From the NCBI GenBank assembly GCA_023213395.1, contig CM041465.1:56613741-56677740 (forward strand): a stretch of DNA of 64,000 nt. Direction: 5' to 3'. The notes under the pieces are model-generated. The model was given only the letters and a program-made list of their open reading frames with translations. It was not told the origin of the DNA and did not search any database. This DNA is from Cycas panzhihuaensis. Lineage: Eukaryota > Cycadophyta. A program made the position numbers and the translations under genes. Of the stretch, positions 44,979 through 55,065 are shown in pieces; position 1 is the stretch's first letter; each line of letters begins with the position of its first letter.

Positions 44979-46645
44979 GTGATTCAAATGCTTGAGGCCA
45001 CCCCCTTGTATGCCCTTACTCGGTCTCAAGTCGCTAAAGAGGCAACTGACGCCTCTTCTTCTGCTCCACACTCTGATCATCTTCCAGAAACCTCCCTTCC
45101 AGAAGTTTCGTTACTTCCTAAGACTATTCCCGTTCACCCAGGTCGCTACGATTTCAAAAGAGCTCTTCCTCAATTCACAGCGAAGGGGAAGATCTTTTCT
45201 GTCGTCGACGAGCTTTGTACCGTGGCTGCTAGGATGTCCATCATGGACGTCTTGAGAAGTTGTCCCGAGCAACGAACTCTCCTTTTGAAAGCTTTAGGGT
45301 TGAGTGACGCGCCCATTCACGCTCTGGGTATTACCCAAAGCCATGAGCCTGTTATTTCTTTTGACCCTAAAGACCTTCCCTTTGCTTGTGAAAGGGAACG
45401 CCAATGGAACTTCCCTTTCACCATCACTATTGACACACCAGACTGTACCCTGCGAAGGACCGTCATTGACAATGGTTCTTCTGTTAATGCCATGCCCTTG
45501 CGCATTATGCAAGAGCTAGGCATTTCCGCTTTGGAACCTGTTCCATGGCGATGCCAAGGCTACGACCGTAGCGAAAAGACTCCATTGGGATTCGTCTCGA
45601 TCCCGCTCACTCTCGAGGGCAAGACCATCCTTGCTAACATTGTGGTCCTTGACATCGACGTCAACTACAATCTTCTCTTGGGTCAACCATGGCTCGATCA
45701 GATGGGAGCCGTGTGTTCGACCTGCTGGGGGCAACTTAAGTTCGTCCATGATGGACGAATGAGGGTTGTTTCCCGCGAATGCCCGCCTGTCAAACAAACT
45801 CGACCTACCAACCAACCAAGCCATGGCCATACGAAGGGGGACAAAGGCCCTTCTACTCACGCCTCGGCTTGCTCCATCGGCATACCCAATTCATCCCATC
45901 TCGAAGAAGACCCTGCATCTTCTTCCTCTAGTCTCACTCACTTTGCTCCTATCGGTGTTGGGAGCTACGGGTACCTTGCCTTGTTCAATGATGACGAGTC
46001 CCATGGCGAGGATGAGGACTTTCCTCACCCCGTCTCTTTTCTCTGCACTAATAGGAGACACCCTTCCTGTTCTAGGTCCCAACCTAGAACTTCTCTTGTT
46101 GGAGAGACCAGTCATCCCCTTGTGTCACGTCATTGCACGCATTGACCCATAGCTCATTGATTCTTCCTCTCCATCACCCCCCGCAGGCGATGGTTTCGAG
46201 GAACTTCCTTTCACTCCTTCTAAGGAGCCCCTTCCTGACTCTCTCTTAGAGTCTTTTGAGGATGTTGGACGGCTTGATGACCACCATGGTCCCGTTGCTC
46301 CCACTTCCTCCAGCACTTCATCTATTCGAAGTAAGGTCATCCATGGGGTGGATTACTTCGAAGATGATGAAGCCTTGCTTGAGCACTTAGCGGGCTCCCC
46401 GCCCAACTTTCCTTCTGGTCACCATAGGCTTGGCCACCAGAAGGTTCTGGCAATTGGGTCCACACTCGCTAACCCAATTCCATCCCCTATTCCATCTCTC
46501 CCTGTTGACCTTGCCCCTCTCCATTTCGAGGAGGGGAATGCCATGTGCATGGGGGCAACCCAAGACATAGTCTTAGCCCCAGGCAAGGTCATTAAGGTAG
46601 AGGCAAAATGCTCTCCTGATGAGGTAAGGGAATATTCCCTTTTAT
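44979..46645 (+). pseudogene. Element D aspartic protease and linker
   Basis: A long open frame (44979-46145) carries KKVIQMLEATPLYALTRSQ, the SIMDVLRSCPEQRTLLLKAL helix, FPFTITIDTPD, catalytic turn IDNGSSVNAMP, VVLDIDVNYNLLLGQPWLDQ and WGQLKFVHDGRMRVV. A frameshift near 46130 follows; the linker then resumes with YFEDDEALLEHLAGS and runs to KVEAKCSPDEVREYS. The region from YFEDDE to the RT start is what A, B and E have lost downstream. The protease would cleave the Gag-Pol polyprotein. Confidence 0.8.
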
Positions 46646-46649
46646 TCTA

Positions 46650-47490
46650 GGAGTTTCGGGATGTCTTTGTGTGGGATTACTCTGACATGAAGGGAATCGA
46701 CCCCTCCATTGTCACCCACAATCTCACTACCGTTCCTAGCGGCCATCCCGTGCGCCAGAAGCAGTGTCCTCTCCATCCTAAACTCTCAGCCGCTGTCAAA
46801 ATGGAGGTTGAGAAACTTTTGGATGCTGGACTTGTCACTTCTATCGACTACCCTAAATGGGTGTCCAATATTGTTCCCGTTGCTAAAAAGAACGGGACCA
46901 TCCAGATATGCGTTGATTTCCGTGATATCAACAATGCGTGCCCTAAGGACAACTTTCTGCTCCCTTTCATCGATCAAATCATTGATCGAACTATCGGGTT
47001 TGAAGTCATGTCCTTGATGGATGGCTTCTCCAGCTATAACTAGATTCAAATCTCTCCTGAAGATCGCCACAAGACGGCCTTCACCACCCCGTGGGGTACC
47101 TTTGCCTACAAGGCAATGCCCTTCGGCCTCAAAAATGCAGGCGCTACTTACCAAAGGGCGATGCATTTTATCTTCCATGACCTCATCGACGACACATTGG
47201 AGGTCTTCATGGATGACATGATGGGCCTCTCGCGTGTCAGGGCCCATCATCCTTCGGACTTGCGGGTTATCTTCACACGGTGCCGCAAGTACCACATAAG
47301 TTTAAACCCTCTTAAATGTGTGTTTGCCGTTACTTCTGGCAAACTCCTTAGATTTCTTGTGTCAAAACAAGGAATTTAGATTGACCCTGACAAAGTCAAG
47401 GCAATCCTTGATATGCCGCCTCCTAGAACCCAGCGACAGATCAAGTCGTTTCTAGGTAGGCTTGGTTTCCTTAGGCGCTTCCTGGCAGAC
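46650..47490 (+). pseudogene. Element D reverse transcriptase
   Basis: Motifs in order: PVRQKQCPLHP, VEKLLDAGLVTSIDYPKWVS, VPVAKKNGTIQICVDFRDIN, ACPKDNFLLPFID, VMSLMDGFSSYN, (TAG for Gln) IQISPEDRHKTAF, PWGTFAYKAMPFGLKNAGAT, catalytic FMDD (near 47206-47217), LNPLKCVFAV, then (TAG for Glu) IDPDKVKAI. Two or more in-frame stops make it inactive. A CVDFRDINNACPKD-type sequence is typical of Tat/Athila RTs. Confidence 0.85.
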
Positions 47491-47511
47491 TTTGCCGTGA
47501 GCGCCTGACCC

Positions 47512-47960
47512 TTGACTAACCTATTGAAGAAGGGAGCCCTGTTTGTTTGGTCTGATAAGACCCAACAAGCTTTCGAAGGACTTAAGGAAGCCCTTGCTTC
47601 TGCTCCAACATTGGCACCCCCTTGCTTCGATAGGCCTTTCTATACCTCGATGACCGATGAGTCTTTAGGCGCTATGTTGGCTCAGGAAGACGATTCGGGA
47701 GTCGAGAGAGTCATTTACTTTATCAGCCGCACCTTTGTGGCTGCTGAACTCAACTACTCCCCGGCCAAGAAGGAATGTCTCTCCTTGGTTCATGCAACCA
47801 AGAAGTTTAGACACTACTTGCTCGGTAACACTACCAAAGTGATTCTCCAATCCGATCCCTTATGATATCTACTCACTCGTTCCGACCTGACAGGTAGGGC
47901 TAGTCGTTGGGCCGTCCTTCAAGAGTTCGATCTCCATATCGTCAACCGGAAATCGAAGAA
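47512..47960 (+). pseudogene. Element D pol RNase H
   Basis: FVWSDKTQQAFEGLKEALAS, SMTDESLGAMLAQEDDSG, ERVIYFISRTFVAAELNYSP, KECLSLVHATKKFRHYLLG, then a TGA near 47863 before YLLTRSDLTGRASRWAVLQE. This is the RT-linked RNase H, distinct from the additional RNase H at 53182. Its first acidic position is kept. Confidence 0.75.
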
Positions 47961-47999
47961 AGGGATGGTAGTGGCTGAGCAACTTGCAGATGCCCCTAT

Positions 48000-49361
48000 C
48001 CCTAACTCGCTCGATGTCCCTGTTGACAATTCTCTTCCTGATGAGTCTATCTTGACCATTCAGGGCATTCCTTCCCATCCGCTCGTTGATAGCAAGTGGT
48101 ATGGTGACATCGTGCGGTATCTCACACAGCAGCAGTACCATCCTGAAGCCAGTAATAAGGTTAGATCTCGTATCCGGACCTCTGCTAGGCAATACTTTCT
48201 CATGGACGAAGTATTGTACAAGAGGTCTTTCGATGGGATCCTCCTCCACTGCGTCACTCCTAACGAAGCAGACCAAAAACTCTGCGAATGCCACCATGGC
48301 ATTTGTGGGGGCCACTTTGGGGGCCAATCCATGGCCCAGAGGATCCTCCGTATGGGCTACTATTGGCCATCCCTCTTCAAGGATGCCCATGCCTTTGCCT
48401 TGAGGTGTTGGAGATGTCACGAACACGCTAACATCTCCCATGTGCCTTCTGAGGCCCTGCATCCTATCATATCTCCATGGCCTTTCGCTCAGTAGGGTCT
48501 ACTTTCACTCAGTGGGGTCTAGACCTCATCGGGGCTATATCCCCACCTTTTTCGTCGCAGCACAAGTTTATCTTAACTGCTACGGAGTACTTTACTAAAT
48601 GGGGGGAATCCATCCCTCTGATTACTACTCCTAATAAGACGACAGCTACTTTCGTCTACCAGCACATCATTTGCCGCTTCGGGATTCTCGACGTCTTGAT
48701 CACAGACAACAGAACCCCTTTTTGTAACAAGGAGATGGATGAGCTTTGTGAGAAATTCAAAATCTCTCACAAAACTTCCTCCCCTTATTACCCCCAGGCA
48801 AATGGTCAAGTCGAGTCGTTCAACAAGACTCTCGTTAACATCTTAAAGAAAACTGTCACTCAGTCTCAAAGAGATTGGCACCTTCAACTCCCTTCCACAC
48901 TATGGGCTTACTGTACCTCTATCTGTGCTGCTATGGGAATGACTTCATTCTCCCTAGTTTACGGGACTGAGGCGGTACTCTCATTGGAAGTGGAGATTCC
49001 CTCTCTACGTGTTTCCCTTTGAGGTCTCTTCGATGAGGAGTCGATCCGTCAGGCTCGCCTCTTGGACCTCGAGGCCTTGGATGAGAGACGTTTAGCCACC
49101 TATCAGGCCAACCTCACATCCAAAGCCTACTCACAAAGGACCTACGACAAACACCTTCGTTCTCGTCCTTTGTATCCCGGGGACCACGTCCTCAAATTGG
49201 AATATCTCCATGACCGCTTGACTAAATTCGAACCCAAATGGGTTGGTCCCTTTGTCATTCCCGAAAGCCTCGATAACGGCGCCTATAGGATCGCCACCTT
49301 GGAGGGCCTTGAGTTTGAGAAAGTTGTTAACGGAAAATTCCTCAAGAAATTCTACACATGA
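48000..49361 (+). pseudogene. Element D integrase
   Basis: The N-terminal zinc motif is at about 48290-48430 (CHHGICGGHFGGQS...RCWRCHEH). The catalytic core has Asp in WGLDLIGAI, Asp in ITDNRTPF (relatives have DNGT; Gly is Arg here) and Glu in PQANGQVESFNK. The C-terminal part has GDHVLKLEYLHDRLTKFEPK, YRIATLEGLEFEKVVNGK and stop after KKFYT. A 20-bp tandem duplication (48482-48521) shifts the frame just before the core. A TGA near 49021 interrupts the region that is fused to protease in element B. Confidence 0.82.
48482..48521 (+). repeat. 20-bp tandem duplication in integrase
   Basis: CTTTCGCTCAGTAGGGTCTA is followed by CTTTCACTCAGTGGGGTCTA, two copies differing at two sites. Twenty is not a multiple of three, so it causes a frameshift. 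Confidence 0.85.
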
Positions 49362-49404
49362 CTTCGTCATCACCATATCCACGCTCCAAAATGAGCCTAA
49401 ACTA

Positions 49405-49462
49405 CCATCTTAAGCTTGTTCCCATTCCTCCTAGCCACGGGTGGAATGACGGCTTAAGATGG
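49405..49462 (+). ncRNA. Conserved post-pol RNA hairpin (copy in D)
   Basis: Perfect 11-bp arms CCATCTTAAGC and GCTTAAGATGG, an inner CATTCC/GGAATG stem, and a GC-rich loop. It begins 44 bases after the integrase stop. Confidence 0.72.
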
Positions 49463-50090
49463 CCTTCTCGTTTCTTTTTGGTTCCTCCCGCGGAACCCTT
49501 GTTCCCATTTCCTTTGGGACCTTGTCCTCCTATTTGGGCATTCCCCGAGTAGGATGACATTTTGGGAGTGCCGTCACTCTCGTCCTCTTGGTATTTCCTT
49601 TGTATATCCCGCTATGCTCCTGTGTGGACATGCGTGTTGCCTTATTTCCTAGACCCACATATGTCTATTGCCCCTACTCATGGTGATCGTGTGTGCTCCT
49701 GTTAGGAACATGGTCCCGCATGAAAGGAAATATGCATAACCTAAACGAATGTCATAACACAACACTCACACAATAATCAGCTCAAAGTACAATCATATAT
49801 ATAGCCTCGTGCATCTGTGCACCCTCATACATATACATAAACATGTAAACAGAAATATACATATCATCCATCACATATTATGATACACATCATCATATAC
49901 CAAATGGGGTATCAATCACCCTATCTATATATATCAAAAAATCATGTGTCATATCATACAAATGGTATGGTACATCATCCATGGGAAGCCGGTGTCCTTG
50001 CAGGGAGGGTACAATCATGTGACTATATATGGTAACTCCCTGGAGGTCCGTGCTTTCCCCTGTCTAAAACAAAAAACTATATACACTACT
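49463..50090. other. Spacer between pol and convergent antisense gene in D
   Basis: No gene. Contains the TGTGCTCCTGTTAG word shared with A, B and E, and AT-rich stretches at 49790-49960. Transcripts from both strands must end here or overlap. Confidence 0.5.
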
Positions 50091-50694
50091 CTACTGCTGC
50101 CCCGCCCCTGGGGCATCATCTCCTGGTCGATGTGATCCCTTTCCTGGGGACCACATCCCTTCGAGACTCCTTCTCAGTCTCTGCAAGCTTCCCGCCTTGC
50201 TCCCCTCATCCCGTGGCCTCCTCGGGGTCGTCGCCACCGTGTGGGTCTGTGTCCTGCTCCGCGCCGACCTCGATGCCATGTCCTCTATCAGTTGATCGCA
50301 TTGGGCCTGGATATGATCCCGCTCCGTCTCTACGAGGCGGAGCCTCTCCTCCATCCCCCGGAGGCGCTCCTCCATCACTGCTATCTGGATATGGCTCCCC
50401 ATATCCCCTCTGGCTCCTCCTTGAGCCTCCAACGCCTACACCCAACTCTGTAGGGTGTCCCTCTCAGCTCGGGTGGCCTCCAGCTCTGCCTACTGTCGTC
50501 CCGCACGTACTTCATGCTCTTTGGACTCTGCAACCCATATGTCTCTCGCCCGTATCAATGGGGTGAATGCTGCCGTGTGGCCGCCTACTGATCTAGGTTC
50601 ATCACCTGCCTAGATGGGAGGCTGCCCCTCTGCGTAGGCCCGAGGGAACACCTCTCGGACTACCGCCTCTACTAGCCTCTGGATGTCTACCATA
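50091..50694 (-). pseudogene. Antisense PMD-like gene in D, last exon (coiled coil)
   Basis: On minus, after the acceptor TTTGCAAG it reads VDIQRLVEAVVREVFPRAYA, then EGQPPI and a stop where relatives have Gln. HTAAFTPLIRARDIWVAES and a long charged segment (MEERLRGMEERLRLVETERD, IQAQCDQLIEDMASR) strongly suggest a coiled coil. A basic tail ends GAGQQ and TAG (50091-50093). The matching exon boundaries in A and B support this structure. Confidence 0.6.
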
Positions 50695-50809
50695 CTTGCA
50701 AATCTAACATGCCATGTATCAGTACATGTTTGTACACATATCAAACCAAAATCAAACTATGTATGTATATCTGGCAATCAAACAATGACAGGAGAAGGTC
50801 ATGTCTCAC

Positions 50810-52025
50810 CTAGTGCGGCTGCCGACTCCTCGACTCAGGCGACTGCCTCTCCCTCGGGCACTCCGCCAACTGCAGATACCTCCTCCTCCTTAGGTACCTC
50901 CTCTACTACTACCTCAGCTGTTGGGGCGTCCCTCCTCTCTGCGGCTGGTGCAGTTGCCTCTCCGGACCTCTTGACAATCCGTAGCCTGCGGGCCCATGTC
51001 ACTAGGCCCCTGCTCTCCTTCGCAGCTCCTAATGGGCCTGCCTCCCCACCTGCAGCCCCTGATGGACCTGCTCCTCTGCCTGTAGTCCCTAATGGACTTG
51101 GCTCTCCCGCAGGTCGTGATGGGCCGGCCGCATCACCTCCATCGCCACCCTCGTCATCTCCTAGGGGCACTCCTGCCCCGCCTGCCTCGTCGTCACAATT
51201 CCACCTCACTGCTCTGTACAGATCTGCTATATAATCCGTCATGGTGAGGAGGTCTAGCGATGTAGCCTCCACCAAGTGACAGACATGCACCTGGTCCTCG
51301 GGCCCTCTCAACCTGGTCTGCCACCTGTGTTCCATCGGGGCCCACTCTGAGATAGGGTGTGGTCCCCCTATCGGCGCCACTACTCTAAAGTGGTAGAAAA
51401 ACCAGCACTGTAGTAGGGTACTATATGATAGTCCGCCCCTGCCTGTTACCCGAATAACATCCAACTGTGCGACGAGGTTCGCCGCTATGAGGGTAGCCCA
51501 GTCCATCCTCTCTCCTGCCTCGCATCGGCATACTGCATCTATCCATCCTCCGGGTATATCTCTATAGTTCTGTTTCTGGAATACCCGGAACAGAATGCAC
51601 AAGGTAATCAACTTCCTCACCCAAGGAACTCCTAACATAACCATGGTTTGGAGAGGAATCCCTCGCCTCTTCCACCTGTCCAAGCCTGTAAAGAACATAG
51701 CCACCTCCCTGTGTGCTCCCTCATTGCTGGGCAGCGCTCCTAGTGTCACCGGCCTCCCGGTCGCCGGTACTCCCAGTATCCTCCTGATGTCCCCGGGCGT
51801 CACCGATACGTCTCCCACCTGGGGTAGGTGAAAGACATGTCTTCTCCTGTCCCAGTGTGACACTATACCAACCAATAAATGTTGATCCGAGGCGTACTGG
51901 GGTGTCCTCGTGACCTTTAGTAGGCCACATCTCCTCAAGATCTCCCTGTCCTCTCTCGTCATCATCTCAATAAAGTTGAGCATCGCCATCCTGATATTCT
52001 TGCGGTTCTCCACTACAGTCACGAC
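50810..52025 (-). pseudogene. Antisense PMD-like gene in D, main exon (best-preserved copy)
   Basis: A frame open for about 400 codons follows the acceptor TTTTGCAG (52026 side). It has REDREILRRCGLLKV, the PMD-like core HLLVGIVSHWDRRRHVFHLP / GDVSVTPGDIRRILGVPATG, AMFFTGLDRWKRRGIPLQT, WVRKLITLCILFRVFQKQN, ERMDWATLIAANLVAQLDVI, FFYHFRVVAPIGGPHPISEW, and a Gly/Pro/Ala/acidic tail. A TGA (50835) replaces an Arg codon of the relatives near the exon end; the donor is GTGAGA. PMD proteins (MAIL1/MAIN) act in plant silencing and development and also occur in transposons. Its role in this element is unknown. Confidence 0.7.
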
Positions 52026-52164
52026 CTGCAAAATGCCATAAAACAAGTCAGACCTTGACCTACACTCATTCCTTGTCCCCTGGACTGACTCTCAGCCTCT
52101 CTTGGTCGAGATTTGGGGTCCCTCGGGCCCCCGCTCTCTTTTTTCTGCAGTTCTGCTTTTGCAC

Positions 52165-52256
52165 CGCGCCAAACTCCGCAATACCGCGGAGTTTGGCCCA
52201 GGTCCTGCGTTGATCGAGGCCCCGCGGCAAAGATCGTGGCACCACGATCTTTCTTC
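52165..52256 (-). promoter_or_regulatory. Palindrome module in first intron of antisense gene (D)
   Basis: Two inverted repeats: CCAAACTCCGC / GCGGAGTTTGG (52169-52196) around ATACC, and the 24-bp 52229-52252 with arms AAAGATCGTGG and CCACGATCTTT (one mismatched centre pair, GGCACC for GGTACC). The AAAGATCGTGG arm also occurs in the LTR of A (GGTACC-centred). Confidence 0.6.
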
Positions 52257-52512
52257 GGTCTTGATCTTTACCCAAAGGGGTTTTACGCAAAAATAAAATG
52301 TTTCTCCCTATGGGCCCTGGTAGGGCCATTGGGACGGTACCTAATGCCCTGGTCTCGCCCCTCTCTGGGTCCAATTTGGACTCTGGGGGGCCCTTTTTCC
52401 GCCTATATGGGGCCTGAAAACCTACATAAAAACATAAAAAGCAGTAAATTTTAAAACGTTAGATGGGTTGAGTTTTCAGAGATCCACTCACTGGATCTGG
52501 CCGAGCGCTCAC

Positions 52513-52683
52513 CATCTCGTCCCTGCGATCCCAACGGCTGTCCTCCAGCTCTGATCTGACGGTCCGATCTCCCTCCGTGTGCCTCCGAAGTCGAGTAGCG
52601 CTTCGCAGCATAAGGAAATGGCTCTGGATTCGTTCGAGAGTCCATGAAAATGAATCCCGTTTTCATTGATTTTCCTTATATAG
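52513..52683 (-). promoter_or_regulatory. TATA box and leader exon of the antisense gene in D
   Basis: CCTATATAAGG on minus (52683-52673), identical to element B at 13750-13760, is followed by a conserved leader ending at a donor aligned with B (GAGATG/GTGAGC, 52512). The TATA lies 0.5 kb from the start of the extra RNase H on the other strand, so the two genes are divergent. Confidence 0.6.
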
Positions 52684-53181
52684 GCGGGGGCTCTAACGGG
52701 CACTGTCTCTGTTTTTGCTCTTGTGACAGCCCTTTGGATCGTTCCTTACCCCCAATCATCTTTGCCTTTTGGACCTGTCTTCCGTTGCACTCCTTCTTGT
52801 GGATGCATTAATGGCACCTCGCCGATGCATTTTCACAGGGCCCTTCTGCCTCATTTTGCATGCCACTCTCGTGCGTGCTCGAGTTATACTCGTTTGGCTC
52901 ATTTTTGCAGCCTGTTCCTGCCCTTGGGGTCTCCAAAGGGAATGCTCCTCCCGTCTGGAGTCGTTCTTTGTTTTCTAAAGCAACCTTTGGCATCCTAGGG
53001 TGCCCTTTTGCTGCCCGCTCTCAGCCAGTAGTATGGTAGCCTGCTCTTGTCCTTGGGTAGCCTCATTGCTAGGTCCTCCTACACTTCACGGCCATTCATT
53101 GCTTGCCATACGAGCCTCTTTTTTCTTTGACTCCTATATTATTGCACATTTTCTCTACCGAGACATTTCCTTTCATCATCC

Positions 53182-53604
53182 ATGTCTCTCTTCATTTTTA
53201 CCGACGGCGGAAGCCGCGGTAATCCCAGACCTTCTGCCGCTGCATGGATTCTTCGCGGCCCTTCCAGACATGATTTTCTGCACTCCAGAATCTTCCTCCC
53301 CGAGGCCACCAATAACGAAGCCGAGTACGCGGCCGTTATCGAGGCCCTCATTGATGCACTCTGTTTCCATCATGGATCTATCATTCTTCTTTGCGACTCC
53401 TAGATGGTGGTGTCCCATCTCACCCAGGTTTACCAGGTGCAATGCCTTCACTTGAGAGCCCTCGCTTTGACCGCCAGATCCTTGCTGGCTAATTTCTAGT
53501 CTGTCAACATCCGACACATCCCTCGGGCCCTCAACGCTGAGGCGGACAGCCTCGTTCACCTCATCCTTGAGCGCTGCATCCCTCTTCTTGCTGACTGCCC
53601 CTGA
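53182..53604 (+). pseudogene. Element D extra (archaeal-type) RNase H, own ORF near 3' LTR
   Basis: The frame from ATG at 53182 has SLFIFTDGGSRGNPRPSAAA, FLPEATNNEAEYAAVIEAL, IILLCDS, then TAG (53401-53403, relatives Gln), VVSHLTQVYQ, another TAG near 53498, and NIRHIPRALNAEADSLVHL. All four catalytic acidic residues are present in reading order (TDGG, NNEAE, CDS, AEADS). Additional RNase H domains are known in the Tat lineage. Here it is a separate ORF, 3.8 kb beyond integrase, divergent from the antisense PMD gene. Confidence 0.8.
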
Positions 53605-54030
53605 GATTTGTCCGGTCACCCTGTCACCCAAACCTCAGGCCGTCATATAGATCACTTTGCGATCCATTCGCACCTCCGAAAGCTAGCTGCTGATGAGGTT
53701 AACCGCTGATAAGGTTAAACTACGGCGACTACCAGGTTTGCTCATTTACCTCTTATACCTGACATCATCATGCATCTCTTTGCATTTTCATGATGGAGGC
53801 AACCCCCTCATCCTTTTTAGCTTCCAGTCGATTCTCGGGTGGCACATAGGCAGCCCCTATGTTGTCTCCACCTCTGTCCTCGTATCCACGTGTTCTGCTA
53901 TGACACTTGCCGGCACCCTTGGCTCTTGTTATGATCATGATTTATATATATACATAAACATGTGCTACTGATAGTTTTGTTGCCAGCATTCGCCATCGCA
54001 CTATGCTTCCGAGTAGCGAGGCTCTGCTGC

Positions 54031-54041
54031 CAAGGGGGCAG
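54031..54041 (+). other. Polypurine tract of element D
   Basis: CAAGGGGGCAG directly precedes the 3' LTR; the same tract is in element B. Confidence 0.75.
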
Positions 54042-55065
54042 TGTTTCCTGACTATCGGGAATGGATACGGACGGGTCGACTCAGGTAAGCTCAGGTACGC
54101 TTCTTCCTTTTCACCTCTATTGTTTCGTTGGAAAGGTTGACAGAAGTGTTGCCTTATTGCATGATTGATTGCTTCATTTGTATGATCACTTTGCATTTGT
54201 TGTCTATTCATGCTGCTTGTCGTATTGTGAGCCTATGACAACCCAGTGGGACTGACCTTTCCGCAAGGTAGGCATCCCCATGGCACTTTACGACCCTCTG
54301 TGCTACCTCCACACTGCTTCAAACCTCATTTGATTTGTGTGACCCGTTCATGCCTTGATTTTGAGCTCTTATCACCTCATTCCTGGGACATTTAGCCGTT
54401 GATACCCCTTTTTGGCCTTGTCCACATGCCTTATGGACTGTCCTAGCCACTTGGATAGGAGGGTCAGCCCCTCCCAGGCCTGCCACATCACCTCCTAAGG
54501 CTCCCAGAACTCAAATTATTGCCATTCTAGATTTCTGGTCCCACACCATTGTAAACTTAGCGGTACTGCGAAGTTTACCGCGGTGCGACTGTTGTAAATT
54601 GTTTTTAAAAAACTGTCATGGCAATTCTCACTTTTCCCACGGAATCGCCATGTGTCCTCGCGTCCAACTTAGCCCTATTCGCACTCTATTCACTTGTTTA
54701 GGGCTAGGATGGGTATAAATCTCAAAACCCTCATCATTTTACCTCTCTCAGATGATTTTTGGCTCTTCAACACAACTATTTCCTGCTACAACTTCTGCTC
54801 TTCCTCTCTTCTTCCCACAGGTGCATCTGCAGGCCTGCGTTTCCTGCAACTCCAGCCCAGGATCCGCCTGCAACAGTCCTCTCCATGGTGGAAAGCTTCT
54901 CTTCAGACATTCTCAAGCAAGTTTAGGTGTGGTTCTCTTCCAACTTGCCCCAGCAAGTGTCTCTTTCAACCACTTCTTGGGGTATCTCCTGCAAAACCTT
55001 GCAGGAACCGTCCTCTCCACTGGTTGCAAGGGCAAACCTGCCCTATATTCAGCCCAGTAGGTCCT

